Of a DNA stretch of 64,000 nt, positions 8,778-18,150 are shown one piece after another; the first letter of the stretch is position 1; the number at the start of each line of letters is the position of its first letter. The notes under the pieces are model-generated. The model saw only the letters and a list, made by a program, of their open reading frames with translations. It searched no databases and was not told the origin of the DNA. Source of the stretch: Debaryomyces hansenii CBS767. Its lineage: Eukaryota > Ascomycota > Pichiomycetes > Serinales > Debaryomycetaceae. The stretch spans positions 1,364,001-1,428,000 of the forward strand of contig NC_006045.2 in NCBI RefSeq assembly GCF_000006445.2, written 5' to 3'. The position numbers and the translations under genes were made by a program.

Positions 8778-9757
8778 ATGACTACTCCATTGTCATTTCC
8801 AGTTAACTTGGCAACGTCAGGGACGTACATGTACCCATTATATGTAAGTGATGATTTTTGAATGGCCCTTTACCAAAGCAGTCATATTAACAAAGACAGG
8901 GTATTTTCTATTTTCTTGTTCATCCTGCTATTTGGCCTTTTTATTTAACTATCTTAATACCACAATTGATTTTAACGTTGGTTATTTATATGGCTATGTA
9001 TCTTATGTTTTACCCGCTTCAAGCATTTTTTGCAGTTGTTTTCTACGGACCGGCAGGGTTTGTTAGCACATGGTTTACTGTTCTACAACAATCAGGATTG
9101 GTGTCAACATTCCTTGTCACCTTTTTATTGATGCCAGAAATCCAAAAGGTTGCATTTGATGCTGTATTATGCAAAGAATGTGCCGACGATGTTGTCTTGA
9201 TAGGCAAGTTACGCAGGGTAGCCAACGTACCATTTTTGGTTAGATGGGGTAGAATGATCTGGGCGTTACCAAATATGCTAGTGTTACCGTTTACTTTCAT
9301 CAGGGTAGTCATCATGTTCTTAATTAACTCGATTCCTCTAATCGGACCTATTATGGTAGTTGTGATTCAGGCTCCAACGAACGGACTTCGAGCACATGCT
9401 AGATATTTCACTTTAAAGGATTATAACAAGAAGCAAATTAAGCAGGTCTATAAAAAAAATAGAGGCCAATATATGGGGTTTGGTATTGTTGCCAACTTCC
9501 TTGAAACTATTCCTCTTTTTAGTGTTCTCTTCATGTTTACTAACACAATTGGGGCTGCGTTGTGGGTGATCGACATCGAGCAGAAATTAAAGCAGACATC
9601 AGATAATAAAATCACAGAAGCATCAGAGAAATTGGATATAGACGCATACCCTATAGAAGATATCGACGAAAAAAAAACAAAGGAGGATACTCAAAATGAG
9701 TACACTACAGAGCTAAAACAAATCTCTAGTCACGTACCTAGTAATGAAGTTAAATAA
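8778..9757 (+). CDS. RRT8/LDS-like membrane protein (spliced)
   Basis: Two exons: 8778-8843 (22 codons, MTTPLSFPVNLATSGTYMYP...) and 8900-9757, joined in phase 0 across a 56-nt intron. The product is about 307 residues. Exon 2 begins GIFYFLVHPAIWPF, continuing naturally from GTYMYPLY, which is why the spliced model is preferred over starting inside exon 2. Several hydrophobic segments cover roughly residues 35-75, 85-105, 140-170 and 200-220. They carry the family text VFYGPAGFV, DAVLC and GLRAHARYF seen in fungal Rrt8/Lds1/Lds2 proteins (EI24-like). In S. cerevisiae these act in lipid droplets and the outer spore wall. The acidic C-terminal tail is not conserved. It converges on GSH2 with abutting stop codons. 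Confidence 0.8.
8844..8899 (+). other. Intron of the RRT8-like gene
   Basis: Donor GTAAGT (8844-8849), branch-like TATTAAC (8885-8891) and acceptor ACAG ending at 8899. At 56 nt it is short but plausible for this yeast. Splicing restores an uninterrupted family match. Confidence 0.8.
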
Positions 9758-11230
9758 TTAATATAAATATATATTATCAACACAACCGAATCCAGCGGCA
9801 ACACCACCCTCATTACTGGAACTAAACTTCGATCTTAATAACCAGCCTGCGTTTTCATTCGTTAATACGTCACCACTCTCTTCGTTAAACACAATGGTTC
9901 CAAAAACACCTAATTCAGAAATAATGTTTTCGTGAAAGACTTCACCTTCGCGTATAATCTTGTTTTTATGGTGTGGGGGATTAATAAGTTCCATCAAGAT
10001 GTATGCACCCCATTTGCTTTCATCTAGACTTTTCAAAAACTCAGGAATGCTCTCTTTGTATATATTATTACCACCCCCTTCTCTCTGAGGTTTCAACACA
10101 AACTTTTCTGGGGTTTCAAATGCCAATTTTTTAGCAGTCTTTCCATCTTCTGAATCATCTAACGGATAGATGGCCACAAACGTGGACAACAACTTATCCA
10201 ATTCATCTTTTGATATGTCTGGCAAGAATTTCTCAACCATACCCTTTTGCGTCAAGATTTGTTGCACTTTTTTAGCTCCCGACAATTGCGTTAATAACGA
10301 TGGGCATTTAATCGCAAGTGAATTTTCTAAGTATAATCTAGCATTCCACGTTGCCTCAGGCGCCATTTCGTAGTCGGTTGGTGCATACCCTGATCTGTAA
10401 TAAACTACTGCAACTTCATCCATCGTTGATTTGATATACAACTTGTCTTGATTAATAGTCGTTTTCTCAGCAACTTCTTCCAATGTCACTCTATAGGACT
10501 TGATGCCATGGTTTTTCAATAACGAATACTCAATGTGTCTCTGGTCAAAACAATTCCTTTCCCCCGGTTGAACCACAAATAATACAACCGTTTTGGTGCT
10601 TTCTTGTTTGCCGTTGTAATGATAATTACCATCGGCAAGCCCCTTAGCCAATTCGTTAATCGAGTCAGAAATTGGAATCTCGTCGTCATCGTAGTATTTG
10701 TATGAATAATCAGCATCGTACGCTCCCTTCAGGTTCAAATAATTATGCAATTCACCCACTTTGGTCGATAATCCTCCAAACGAAATACTCACCGTGTTGA
10801 ACTCGATCTGCTTGATCTGCGGGTCATCATCAACATCGTTGAGCATGTAATCTGACCGAAATATACCCAATGAAAGTGGTTGTTTTACCTTGCCTCCATT
10901 CGACTCAATCGACTTGTTGTACATCTCAAAGAGCTTCCCTGTGAAGTCATCGTCAAAAACGGCTAATTCCTTCAAAATATCCAACAACCACTCCTTCGAC
11001 TTGCTCACCACACTGGCATACAACTCATTGAACCCCTTCTGTACATCCATAGCATTATTAAACGCCTTCTTCGCAAATGGCGTCGGAAATATCGTTATCG
11101 GAGCATGTGTAGCACTGTGAGTCTTGTAATTCACCGGGTACATAGTAAGCCCGTTTCCCAAACTCCATTGTAGCAAATTTTCGGTCAATTCTGTCTCCTG
11201 CGTTTCCGAGAGGGATGGAAATGTCTTCAT
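9758..11230 (-). CDS. GSH2: Glutathione synthetase
   Basis: Cytosolic ATP-grasp enzyme that ligates glycine to gamma-glutamylcysteine, the second step of glutathione synthesis. It has 490 residues, against 491 in S. cerevisiae. Diagnostic segments are present: FRSDYM in the substrate site, IEFNTVSISFGGL, VYYRSGYAPTDY, the glycine-rich ATP loop FVLKPQREGGGNN, and the C-terminal LRSKFSSSNEGGVAAGFG that closes over the active site. The ATG at 11228-11230 gives the standard N terminus. Its stop codon directly abuts that of the converging RRT8-like gene. Upstream it diverges from RPP2. Confidence 0.97.
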   Translation of the reverse strand: MKTFPSLSETQETELTENLLQWSLGNGLTMYPVNYKTHSATHAPITIFPTPFAKKAFNNAMDVQKGFNELYASVVSKSKEWLLDILKELAVFDDDFTGKLFEMYNKSIESNGGKVKQPLSLGIFRSDYMLNDVDDDPQIKQIEFNTVSISFGGLSTKVGELHNYLNLKGAYDADYSYKYYDDDEIPISDSINELAKGLADGNYHYNGKQESTKTVVLFVVQPGERNCFDQRHIEYSLLKNHGIKSYRVTLEEVAEKTTINQDKLYIKSTMDEVAVVYYRSGYAPTDYEMAPEATWNARLYLENSLAIKCPSLLTQLSGAKKVQQILTQKGMVEKFLPDISKDELDKLLSTFVAIYPLDDSEDGKTAKKLAFETPEKFVLKPQREGGGNNIYKESIPEFLKSLDESKWGAYILMELINPPHHKNKIIREGEVFHENIISELGVFGTIVFNEESGDVLTNENAGWLLRSKFSSSNEGGVAAGFGCVDNIYLY

Positions 11231-11697
11231 CGTGTTTCAGCTGTTCAATTGATCTTCCTGTCGGTGTATTCTTATCAACATATTTATGTCCCATCCAGGC
11301 CTCCATATTGATGACAAACGGTGGTTCTTCGGTACTGTGTATAACCCATTATTCGCCTATCGCAAGCTTCCTTTGCACCCAATGACATCAACTATGCCAC
11401 AACCGATCGTACAACCTCATATCAGCCTACAAACCGTAAAAATACCCTTCAGCGAGCCATACAATACATAATAGACCATAAAATAGTATTTTACTAGTGA
11501 TTATATGGATATCCATATTGAAAAGCCAGAATCATGTGACCTTCGTGACTGTTTTCCGCGACTTCGGGCGTGCGGACTTTGTGTAACATTGTTCGTGAAT
11601 TTTTTCAGTTAGTATAGCGACTGAAAAATACCATATACATTAAATTCAAGATTAGAACCTAGTTTGGTACCTTTCAACTATATATACATAACCAAAA
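11231..11697. other. Divergent promoter region GSH2 / RPP2
   Basis: No gene. TATA-like tracts (ATATATACATA, about 11680) lie just upstream of the RPP2 exon 1 donor. No clear Yap1 (TTACTAA) or Tbf1 site was seen. Confidence 0.45.
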
Positions 11698-12329
11698 AGT
11701 ATGTACACCAAATAGAATAGAGGAGAATAGACGAAATCTTGAAAAAGTAAGGGCGGAATAAACTTTGTTAGAGGAAAACTAGAGATGAGTTGAAGAAATA
11801 TAATAATTATGTCCCAATTAACACTTCATGCAATGGAGTGGTAGATTTACGACTATATTGTATAGGACGTATTTTCGTGGCAATTCTGTAGTATGTGGAT
11901 GATATGGAATTAAAATGGACGAAATAACTGGGGTGATACAGAGTTTATAAGCCGTGCCAATGAGTCTTTATATCAAGAAACGAAACTTGAATACTAACAT
12001 ATATTTTAGTGAAATACTTAGCTGCTTATTTATTATTAGTCAACGCTGGTAACGCTTCCCCATCAGCTTCTGACATCAAGTCCGTTTTAGAATCCGTTTC
12101 TATTGAAGTTGAAGAAGAAAAGATCTCCCAATTATTAGCTGAAGTCGAAGGTAAGAACGCCGAAGAATTGATCGCTGAAGGTAACGAAAAGTTATCCTCT
12201 GTCCCATCTGGTGGTGCTGCTGCTGCTCCAGCTGCTGCTGCCTCAGGTGACGCTCCAGCTGCTGAAGAAGCTGCTGAATCAGAAGCTGAAGAATCCGATG
12301 GAGACATGGGTATGGGTTTATTCGATTAG
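11698..12329 (+). CDS. RPP2: 60S acidic ribosomal protein P2 (spliced)
   Basis: The 106-residue product starts [20 protein letters not shown], runs into an Ala/Gly-rich hinge and ends in the invariant acidic tail [12 protein letters not shown]. It forms part of the ribosomal stalk that recruits elongation factors. No ATG precedes the conserved N terminus in the genomic frame. The ATG is created by splicing: exon 1 contributes only the A at 11698 and exon 2 starts TGAAATAC at 12010. The sequence resembles both the P2A and P2B types, and I cannot assign which. Codon use is highly biased. Confidence 0.93.
11699..12009 (+). other. Intron of RPP2, splits the start codon
   Basis: Donor GTATGT (11699-11704), perfect branch point TACTAAC (11992-11998) and acceptor TTTTAG ending at 12009; 311 nt. 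The donor is preceded by five A residues, so exon 1 can supply the first base of ATG. Confidence 0.9.
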
Positions 12330-12462
12330 ATTAACAAAACATTAGTTATTGAAAAATTGAATGATTTTGTATAATACTCCTTAATAAGACTTTTACAGAT
12401 ACGAGAGACCATGTAGCGACCGAAACTATGTGATTTTATTTATTGTAGAACTCTATATAATT

Positions 12463-13746
12463 TTATAACTCATCAGCCAATGCCTTGCGTAATCCCATAG
12501 GGTTGCCGAATACGACGTGTCTAGCTCTCAAGAGATCCTGGTCAAACTGCCTATCTTCTTCGGTGTATGAAGAGTCTCTCTCTTTGTTGCCTTTCGATCT
12601 CAATTCGGCTTCTTTCGATAACCACTCCATAAATGCTTTTGAGGGTTTCAATGACTTGTCTTGAGAATGTACTTCACTCAACTTGTTGAAATACAACTTG
12701 AATTGATCTTCCGATGCAACACCGCTATCAGCTAACAGATGTTGCAAGAAATGTGAGTATTGGCTTTTTGGATCTGCTGATTCCTCAATGGCCCTCTTTT
12801 CATTAGAGTTCGCCCCACCAAGCAACTTTAGGTCCTCCAAAATGTTCATTAATCTGGTTTGGGACTGTGATTCTAACGACGGAAACACCGAAATGAGCGA
12901 GTCAACCGCTGAGTTTGCATTATTGGAGTTGAAGTATTTAGCATTGAAATGGCTATTTTGCGTAAGTGCATGGATTATTCCTAAAATACGCTTCTTAATC
13001 ACATCTGATGCATCAGTATCCAACTTATCGAACAAACATTCAACAAACGTCGCATCCTGATTTTTCAATACATGGTTGACGGCATCTGGATTGTTTCTTA
13101 AGCTTGATCCCATAATTCTGTACACTTTTTCCTGTAAATCTTCATCTTGTACTGACTTACTTACATCAACAAGACTGCGGAATACAGACGAATCTTGCGT
13201 CAATTTGACACCGAATTCAATATCATGACTTAAGTCAATCAAAGTATCGAGGGCCGTCGATAATCTGTTTGCATCACCTCCTTCGCGATAATGTTGCACT
13301 TCGTCAACCGAAGACTGGAAATCATTCAAGTCAACAGTAGAAACCTTAGATTTGCCCTGAGTTTGCTTAAACTCTTTAATCTTTTGCTGGATTTCATTCG
13401 CCTGGTCTTCGTTTGTCATTTGGTGACTATTATCACCGTTATCGTTATTCTGTTCCGCATTCACCATTAACTCGCTAGACCCTTCAGTTTCTTCAGATGG
13501 ATCCAAAATTTTCGCCTCTCTAGCTAAATTCTCCATGTTTAGCCTTACGTGTAATCCTGCCGGAATATCTTGTCCTTCTCTAATGGTTTGCCACTCGGTA
13601 GTTGGTTCAAAGATTTTGGGGTAACAATCGGTAGGGTTATTTGGTGCACAGATTAATTCTCCGTCGGTATTTACAATCAGGGATTCAATAGGCTTAATCA
13701 ACAACGTTAATAGTATTGACGAGAGCACTCCTTTCAGTAATTTCAT
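12463..13746 (-). CDS. SIL1: Sil1-like nucleotide exchange factor for ER Hsp70 (Kar2/BiP)
   Basis: 427 residues with an N-terminal signal peptide (about 1-22, MKLLKGVLSSILLTLLIKPIES). The conserved Sil1 entry segment follows: CYPKIFEPTTEWQTIREGQDIPAGLHVRLN. The middle and C-terminal regions look like armadillo-type alpha-helical repeats (VDVSKSVQDEDLQEKVYRI..., LGIIHALTQNS), as in fungal Sil1. Sil1 releases ADP from Kar2 in the ER lumen. The C terminus is ADEL, a plausible ER retrieval signal of the HDEL class. A linker at about 90-125 is rich in Asn, Glu and Gln. The ATG at 13744-13746 fits the signal peptide. Confidence 0.9.
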   Translation of the reverse strand: MKLLKGVLSSILLTLLIKPIESLIVNTDGELICAPNNPTDCYPKIFEPTTEWQTIREGQDIPAGLHVRLNMENLAREAKILDPSEETEGSSELMVNAEQNNDNGDNSHQMTNEDQANEIQQKIKEFKQTQGKSKVSTVDLNDFQSSVDEVQHYREGGDANRLSTALDTLIDLSHDIEFGVKLTQDSSVFRSLVDVSKSVQDEDLQEKVYRIMGSSLRNNPDAVNHVLKNQDATFVECLFDKLDTDASDVIKKRILGIIHALTQNSHFNAKYFNSNNANSAVDSLISVFPSLESQSQTRLMNILEDLKLLGGANSNEKRAIEESADPKSQYSHFLQHLLADSGVASEDQFKLYFNKLSEVHSQDKSLKPSKAFMEWLSKEAELRSKGNKERDSSYTEEDRQFDQDLLRARHVVFGNPMGLRKALADEL

Positions 13747-14021
13747 CTATTTTGATTGTTCTATTAACAAATATATATAAAAAGTATCCGATAAGTACTG
13801 ATTTCTAGCTAAATTTAAGTTGTTCTCTACACGTCAGCAACAATGCGAAAAAGATTTAGCTGCTAAAAAGCCTACTAAAATGTTCCAAATTGTTCTACTA
13901 ATAGTGCCAGCAATATAACTGATTGAGGCATATACTACATTTAGTCATGATACGTATATATGTTTTGCATTAGGATCTATTTCACGTTATTAATACATAC
14001 TGATTATTTAGCAAGATAGGA

Positions 14022-15224
14022 TTATTTGGAAGCTTTTTCTAAAGCTTGTCTGACATCTTCGATTAAGTCATCAGTATCTTCGATACCGACAGAAACTCTA
14101 ACTAAGTCATCGAAGACACCGTTAGATTCTCTTTCTTCTTTTGGAATACCACCGTGGGTCATGATGGCTGGAACCTCAACTAAGGATTCAATACCACCTA
14201 AGGATTCGGCCAAGGTGAAGAACTTGGTCGAAGAGGTGAAGGTGGAGGCAGCCTTGGCACCACCGTTGATTCTGAAAGAGATCATACCACCACCTAAGCT
14301 GTCTCTGTGTTGTTTAACGACAATTTCGTGGTTTGGGTCCGATTTCAATCCTGGGTAATTGACCTTCAACACAGCAGGGTGTTGGGTTAAGAATTGGGCG
14401 ATTTGTTGAGCAGAGGTGGCCGCTTGTCTGACTCTCAAGTGCAAAGTCTTTAAACCTCTGTGGGCTAACCACGAGTCGAATGGAGATGGAATGGAACCAA
14501 TGGCATTTTGCAAGAATCTGAAGCGGTCGTGCAATTCGTCGCTGTTGGTAGCCAAAACACCCATAACCACATCAGAGTGACCGTTAATGTATTTGGTGAC
14601 GGAGTGCACAACGACATCGGCACCGTGTTCCAATGGATTGGATATGTATGGAGACAAAAAGGTGTTGTCGACAGCCAACAAGATCTTGGAGCCGGTCTTG
14701 GCCTCGTGGTTCTTCAAGATACTGGCAACCTTGGCAATGTCAGTGACGGTCAAAGTTGGGTTCGATGGGGTTTCTAACCAGACCAACTTGGTGTTTTCCT
14801 GTATTTTCGATTCCAAGTCCTCAACCAAGTTTCCAACAAATGTCGAGGTGACACCGTGAGTAACACCAACTTTGGTGAAATATCTGTGGGTTCCCCCGTA
14901 AACATCTCCCCCTGAGATGATGTGCGAGTTCATAGGCAAAGACTGTATAATCAAAGCTGTGGTCGCAGAACCCGAACTCAAAGCGATGGCATGCTTGGCC
15001 TTTTCTAACGCAGCAACTGCGGCTTCAAAGTTATCTCTGTTAGGATTAGCAGATCTCGAGTACTCGTAAAGACCAACCGGTTTGGATGGTTCCGATTGTG
15101 CAAATGTAGTAGACAACGAAAGTGGTTCAATAACGGCACCGGTGGTAGGATCTATTGGTGCACCAGCATGGATGGCTTTTGTACCAAAGCCATATTCAAC
15201 ATTAGTGGTAGATTCAATAGTCAT
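14022..15224 (-). CDS. CYS3: Cystathionine gamma-lyase
   Basis: PLP enzyme of reverse transsulfuration, converting cystathionine to cysteine, 2-oxobutyrate and ammonia in the cytosol. It has 400 residues, of usual length. It shows the Cys/Met-metabolism PLP family landmarks: YSRSANPNRDNFE, SSGSATTALI, the VDNTFLSPY strand, and the Schiff-base lysine K211 in HSVTKYINGHSD. The C-terminal LAESLGGIESLVEVPAIMTH motif is typical of gamma-lyases. Codon use is strongly biased, suggesting high expression. A Met31/32-like core lies ~160 bp upstream. Confidence 0.97.
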   Translation of the reverse strand: MTIESTTNVEYGFGTKAIHAGAPIDPTTGAVIEPLSLSTTFAQSEPSKPVGLYEYSRSANPNRDNFEAAVAALEKAKHAIALSSGSATTALIIQSLPMNSHIISGGDVYGGTHRYFTKVGVTHGVTSTFVGNLVEDLESKIQENTKLVWLETPSNPTLTVTDIAKVASILKNHEAKTGSKILLAVDNTFLSPYISNPLEHGADVVVHSVTKYINGHSDVVMGVLATNSDELHDRFRFLQNAIGSIPSPFDSWLAHRGLKTLHLRVRQAATSAQQIAQFLTQHPAVLKVNYPGLKSDPNHEIVVKQHRDSLGGGMISFRINGGAKAASTFTSSTKFFTLAESLGGIESLVEVPAIMTHGGIPKEERESNGVFDDLVRVSVGIEDTDDLIEDVRQALEKASK

Positions 15225-15639
15225 TTTTATCTATAATTATACTCTATATTAGCTTAATAAGTCAAATACCTATTATTACTTAGCAAAGTCGTATTAACAA
15301 CGTGAACATGAAAAAAATCAAGAATTCATGTATTTATATACTCTATGGCAAAAAGGAATTCTATAATGCCTTACAAAATAAAGCCACAGCATTTTTCTGA
15401 GATGATGCCGCGGGCCTCATAACCATATTCGGACCCATCACCCTAGGGGTACTAATGATGTTTTGCAACTATCGGGTGATATTACGAGATATGTTGTGAC
15501 AAAAGCTTAAATAGGTGATGATTAATCATCAGGGTGGCCCTGTATGTGCACTAAAATTGATAATTAGTGATTGAAACAAGCAAGTATTTCTTTTTCTCAC
15601 TAATGTTTTAGTACCATATTGTCATTTGTCATCACGTTG
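15225..15639. other. CYS3 promoter region, no other gene seen
   Basis: Part of it (15400-15480) is GC-richer than its surroundings, but it has stops in all frames. A possible intron-like segment (GTATGT at 15542, CACTAAT at 15596, TTTTAG ending 15611) joins no supportable frame. Confidence 0.35.
15383..15388 (-). promoter_or_regulatory. Candidate Met31/Met32 core site (TGTGGC) upstream of CYS3
   Basis: The minus strand reads GCTGTGGCTTT, containing the TGTGGC core bound by Met31/Met32 at sulfur genes in S. cerevisiae. It lies about 160 bp upstream of the CYS3 ATG. A hexamer this short can occur by chance. Confidence 0.35.
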
Positions 15640-15771
15640 ATGGCTAAAAATATACGTTCCCCAGATATTGAAGAGGAGGTTCTGGCATCAAGTGACGAAG
15701 GGATGCACCAGAAGAAACTAGAAGGGAAGGAAGAACATTTCGTATATGGTGATGTTGATGTATTTTTGTAG
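15640..15771 (+). CDS. Small open frame, 43 aa, possible micro-protein
   Basis: An ATG-to-TAG frame encodes an acidic peptide (MAKNIRSPDIEEEVLASSDE, ending YGDVDVFL). It reads like protein (SPDIEEE, KKLEGKEEHF) rather than random AT-rich translation. It lies between divergently oriented CYS3 and the 3' end of OPI10. I do not recognise a family. It could be a real small gene, the last exon of a spliced gene, or chance. Confidence 0.3.
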   Translation: MAKNIRSPDIEEEVLASSDEGMHQKKLEGKEEHFVYGDVDVFL

Positions 15772-15908
15772 TAGGATGGGCCGGATCGGTGATGAACTTC
15801 CGAATAGCTACGAATCTAAGCATAAACAGGGAATAGTCCAGAGTCTCTACTACGGCTCTTTGTAGGTATGGGACGGGTGTAAATATGCATATTAATGTCT
15901 ATTTAGCA

Positions 15909-16556
15909 CTAGTTCTCCTGTAACTCGTCTAAAAAGCCGGGGTTGTTTGCGAGTTTAGCTTTGAACTTGTCCCACCAGTTATTGAAGGCCTTCATGGGGA
16001 CCTTGCCCGACTCGTCAATAAAACTGCCCAAAAAATTGTAGGCGTGGGTGACAATTTTGTTAGCCAAAGATGCAATATCATTAGGGTTCTTTAATGCAGA
16101 GGGTGCATTTGCAATGGTAGCAGGAACGAGCGATTGCGAAGTTCCCGCTTGTTTCTGACGTTCTTGAATTAAAAGTGCCTCGGCCTGGGGGGTTGGTTCA
16201 ATTGAAATACCTATATTTATGGTTGCATCACCACCGGCATTACCATCGGCATCGACGCTCATCTCAACATCGTCCAATTGGGTGCTTGATTCGGACGTTT
16301 TGCTGCCATTACTAAGTTTATATATAGCCGATGGCTTGGCAGGGTTCAATCCGCCTAATAGCTTGAACTCCTGTGTGTTTGGTAATTGAAAATACACCAA
16401 CGCTGTGAAATTGGTGTCGGTGAACTCTGTTTGAGGTAGAAGGAATATTGCAATATGGGATATATTTGATGCGTTTGACACTGTGATCACGTATTTTGTT
16501 GGCTCAACTTGGTTTGCCAATTGTATTGGTCTTCCTGAACAGACTGCTCCGAACAT
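15909..16556 (-). CDS. OPI10: Hikeshi/Opi10 family protein
   Basis: 215 residues beginning MFGAVCSGRPIQLANQVEPT, the conserved start of the Opi10/Hikeshi family. The N-terminal beta domain (VSNASNISHIAIFLLPQTEF, FQLPNTQEFKLLGGLNPAKPSAIYKL) is followed by a helical C-terminal region (NKIVTHAYNFLGSF, NWWDKFKAKLANNPGFLDEL). Human Hikeshi imports Hsp70 into the nucleus on heat stress. In S. cerevisiae, opi10 mutants overproduce inositol. The loop at 100-125 is longer and more acidic than in animals. A heat-shock-like element lies ~130 bp upstream. Confidence 0.92.
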   Translation of the reverse strand: MFGAVCSGRPIQLANQVEPTKYVITVSNASNISHIAIFLLPQTEFTDTNFTALVYFQLPNTQEFKLLGGLNPAKPSAIYKLSNGSKTSESSTQLDDVEMSVDADGNAGGDATINIGISIEPTPQAEALLIQERQKQAGTSQSLVPATIANAPSALKNPNDIASLANKIVTHAYNFLGSFIDESGKVPMKAFNNWWDKFKAKLANNPGFLDELQEN

Positions 16557-17040
16557 AGTTACTTATTGATAGGTTTCTAAGTCTTTGTATGGCAAGCAAC
16601 AGTTAGTTCATGGTTCAGGTTAAGTAGGGTTGGTTCGGAGATGTACGGAGTTACCCGGAAATGCATCGGGTCTACAAAAATCTCTTCTAGAAAAACTGAA
16701 TCTATTCCCTTAGTTATTCTTTTATCTATCGTAACATCATATAGTGATTCAATAAAGGATTATTGACTTGCTATATGTAATACGTGGGTGATAAAGAAGG
16801 TAGCTTGTCAGTTTTGTAATGGGCTATTAGAGTTTCATTGAGATTTTAATGCATAGGCTCAATACATTAACAATTGACTAGTTATCGATACAATCATCCT
16901 ATAATAACTACGTCGAACATATTTTCCATCTTTGAGCATATTTGATGCGTCATAATGACCTTCATCTGGTGCAATAGATGAATATGGGAAAGATACTTCG
17001 TGACATTGTCTATTCTGTTCATTGGCTCTATATAATCCCC
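16557..17040. other. OPI10 upstream region, no other gene seen
   Basis: Contains the HSE-like site at 16685-16692. No open frame of interest. Confidence 0.4.
16685..16692. promoter_or_regulatory. Candidate heat-shock element (TTCTAGAA)
   Basis: Two inverted HSF pentamers (TTC-N2-GAA) about 130 bp upstream of OPI10. Only two units are visible; strong HSEs usually have three or more. Confidence 0.3.
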
Positions 17041-18150
17041 CTACTTAGTCTGTAAACATAACCAACTTGTTGCACATCCTGCGCCTAATAGTATGACCCG
17101 GTCGTCGCCATCATACAAGCAATTCAAGTAGTCGAAGGTGACTTTTTCTTCTAAGTTATTCTCGTTTACGGAAGCTGTATGAATTCCACAATTACCGTGC
17201 TCGCCCCATCCCCAAGCGTACACCGTATTCTGCTTGGTTAGTACAAGTCCATGTTCACTTCCGATCTCGTATTTGGCAAAATCTATTCGGGTTTTTGGAA
17301 ATAGCTGGCCATGACTGTTGTTGCCCCTTGATTTTATAGTTTGCAAATGGTTTTGGTCTTCAACCAAATAATGATTGGACGACCACATGGATTTCAAATC
17401 TATAACGTTGTCACCACAATCATAAGTCTCGGCTCCTTTCCCGTAGATGCTAATTTGATGATTTCTGTTTAATATAACTGTACAGTCCCGACCAAGATCG
17501 TATGCTTGTAAGTCTATTTCGCCAAACAGTAGACGTTCAGGTTCCCAGACAATTGAGCGTGTCTTCGACTTATTATTTACAACTACAGCTTTTTGTTTTC
17601 CTAATTGTCCCTTTCTGCAGTTTCCCCATCCGTATAGATCACCATTTGCTAATTTTATAATCGTGTGATTTATGGAGGACTTTAGATCAATAATTCTACT
17701 TGGGAGCTCGAAAGACGTCTTCATGAGCTCACTTCTCTTGGTATTACTCCCAAGGCCCAATTCTCCCTTCATGCCTATACCACACACATATATCTCATCT
17801 GAATCATCCATTAGAATAGAAAACTCCCATCCACAGCTAACATCTTTCCACTTGTTGTTACCACCCACTGTTGTAAATTCAAGAGTATGAGTAGACTCAG
17901 GATTAATCGGATGTGCACATTGGCCGTATGTGTTATCACCAGCACTGTATAATATTCCTGTATTCGTTAAAATGAATGTATGGTTCCCACCGGAACTTAT
18001 TTTGATTGGTTTTGAATCAATATAATTGGTCTTCGAACCATTTTCATGGCGGAATATCACGGTCTGAAGAGTATCTTGATCTTCATCGTTGGAGATACCT
18101 AACTGATAGCTACCATTGGAGCCACAAGCAAGTACCTTATATTCTGGCAT
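17041..18150 (-). CDS. ATS1: RCC1-repeat protein Ats1-like
   Basis: 369 residues composed of RCC1-type beta-propeller blades: ACGSNGSYQLGISND, SSGGNHTFILTN, GDNTYGQCAHP, CGWEFSILMDD, GMKGELGLGS, YGWGNCRKGQLG, and VYAWGWGEHGNCGIH near the C terminus. The WGWGEHGNCG blade and the final GAGCATSWLC match fungal Ats1. Ats1 pairs with Kti11 (Dph3) in diphthamide synthesis and Elongator-dependent tRNA wobble-uridine modification. S. cerevisiae Ats1 is shorter (333 aa). Start ATG is at 18148-18150. Confidence 0.85.
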   Translation of the reverse strand: MPEYKVLACGSNGSYQLGISNDEDQDTLQTVIFRHENGSKTNYIDSKPIKISSGGNHTFILTNTGILYSAGDNTYGQCAHPINPESTHTLEFTTVGGNNKWKDVSCGWEFSILMDDSDEIYVCGIGMKGELGLGSNTKRSELMKTSFELPSRIIDLKSSINHTIIKLANGDLYGWGNCRKGQLGKQKAVVVNNKSKTRSIVWEPERLLFGEIDLQAYDLGRDCTVILNRNHQISIYGKGAETYDCGDNVIDLKSMWSSNHYLVEDQNHLQTIKSRGNNSHGQLFPKTRIDFAKYEIGSEHGLVLTKQNTVYAWGWGEHGNCGIHTASVNENNLEEKVTFDYLNCLYDGDDRVILLGAGCATSWLCLQTK

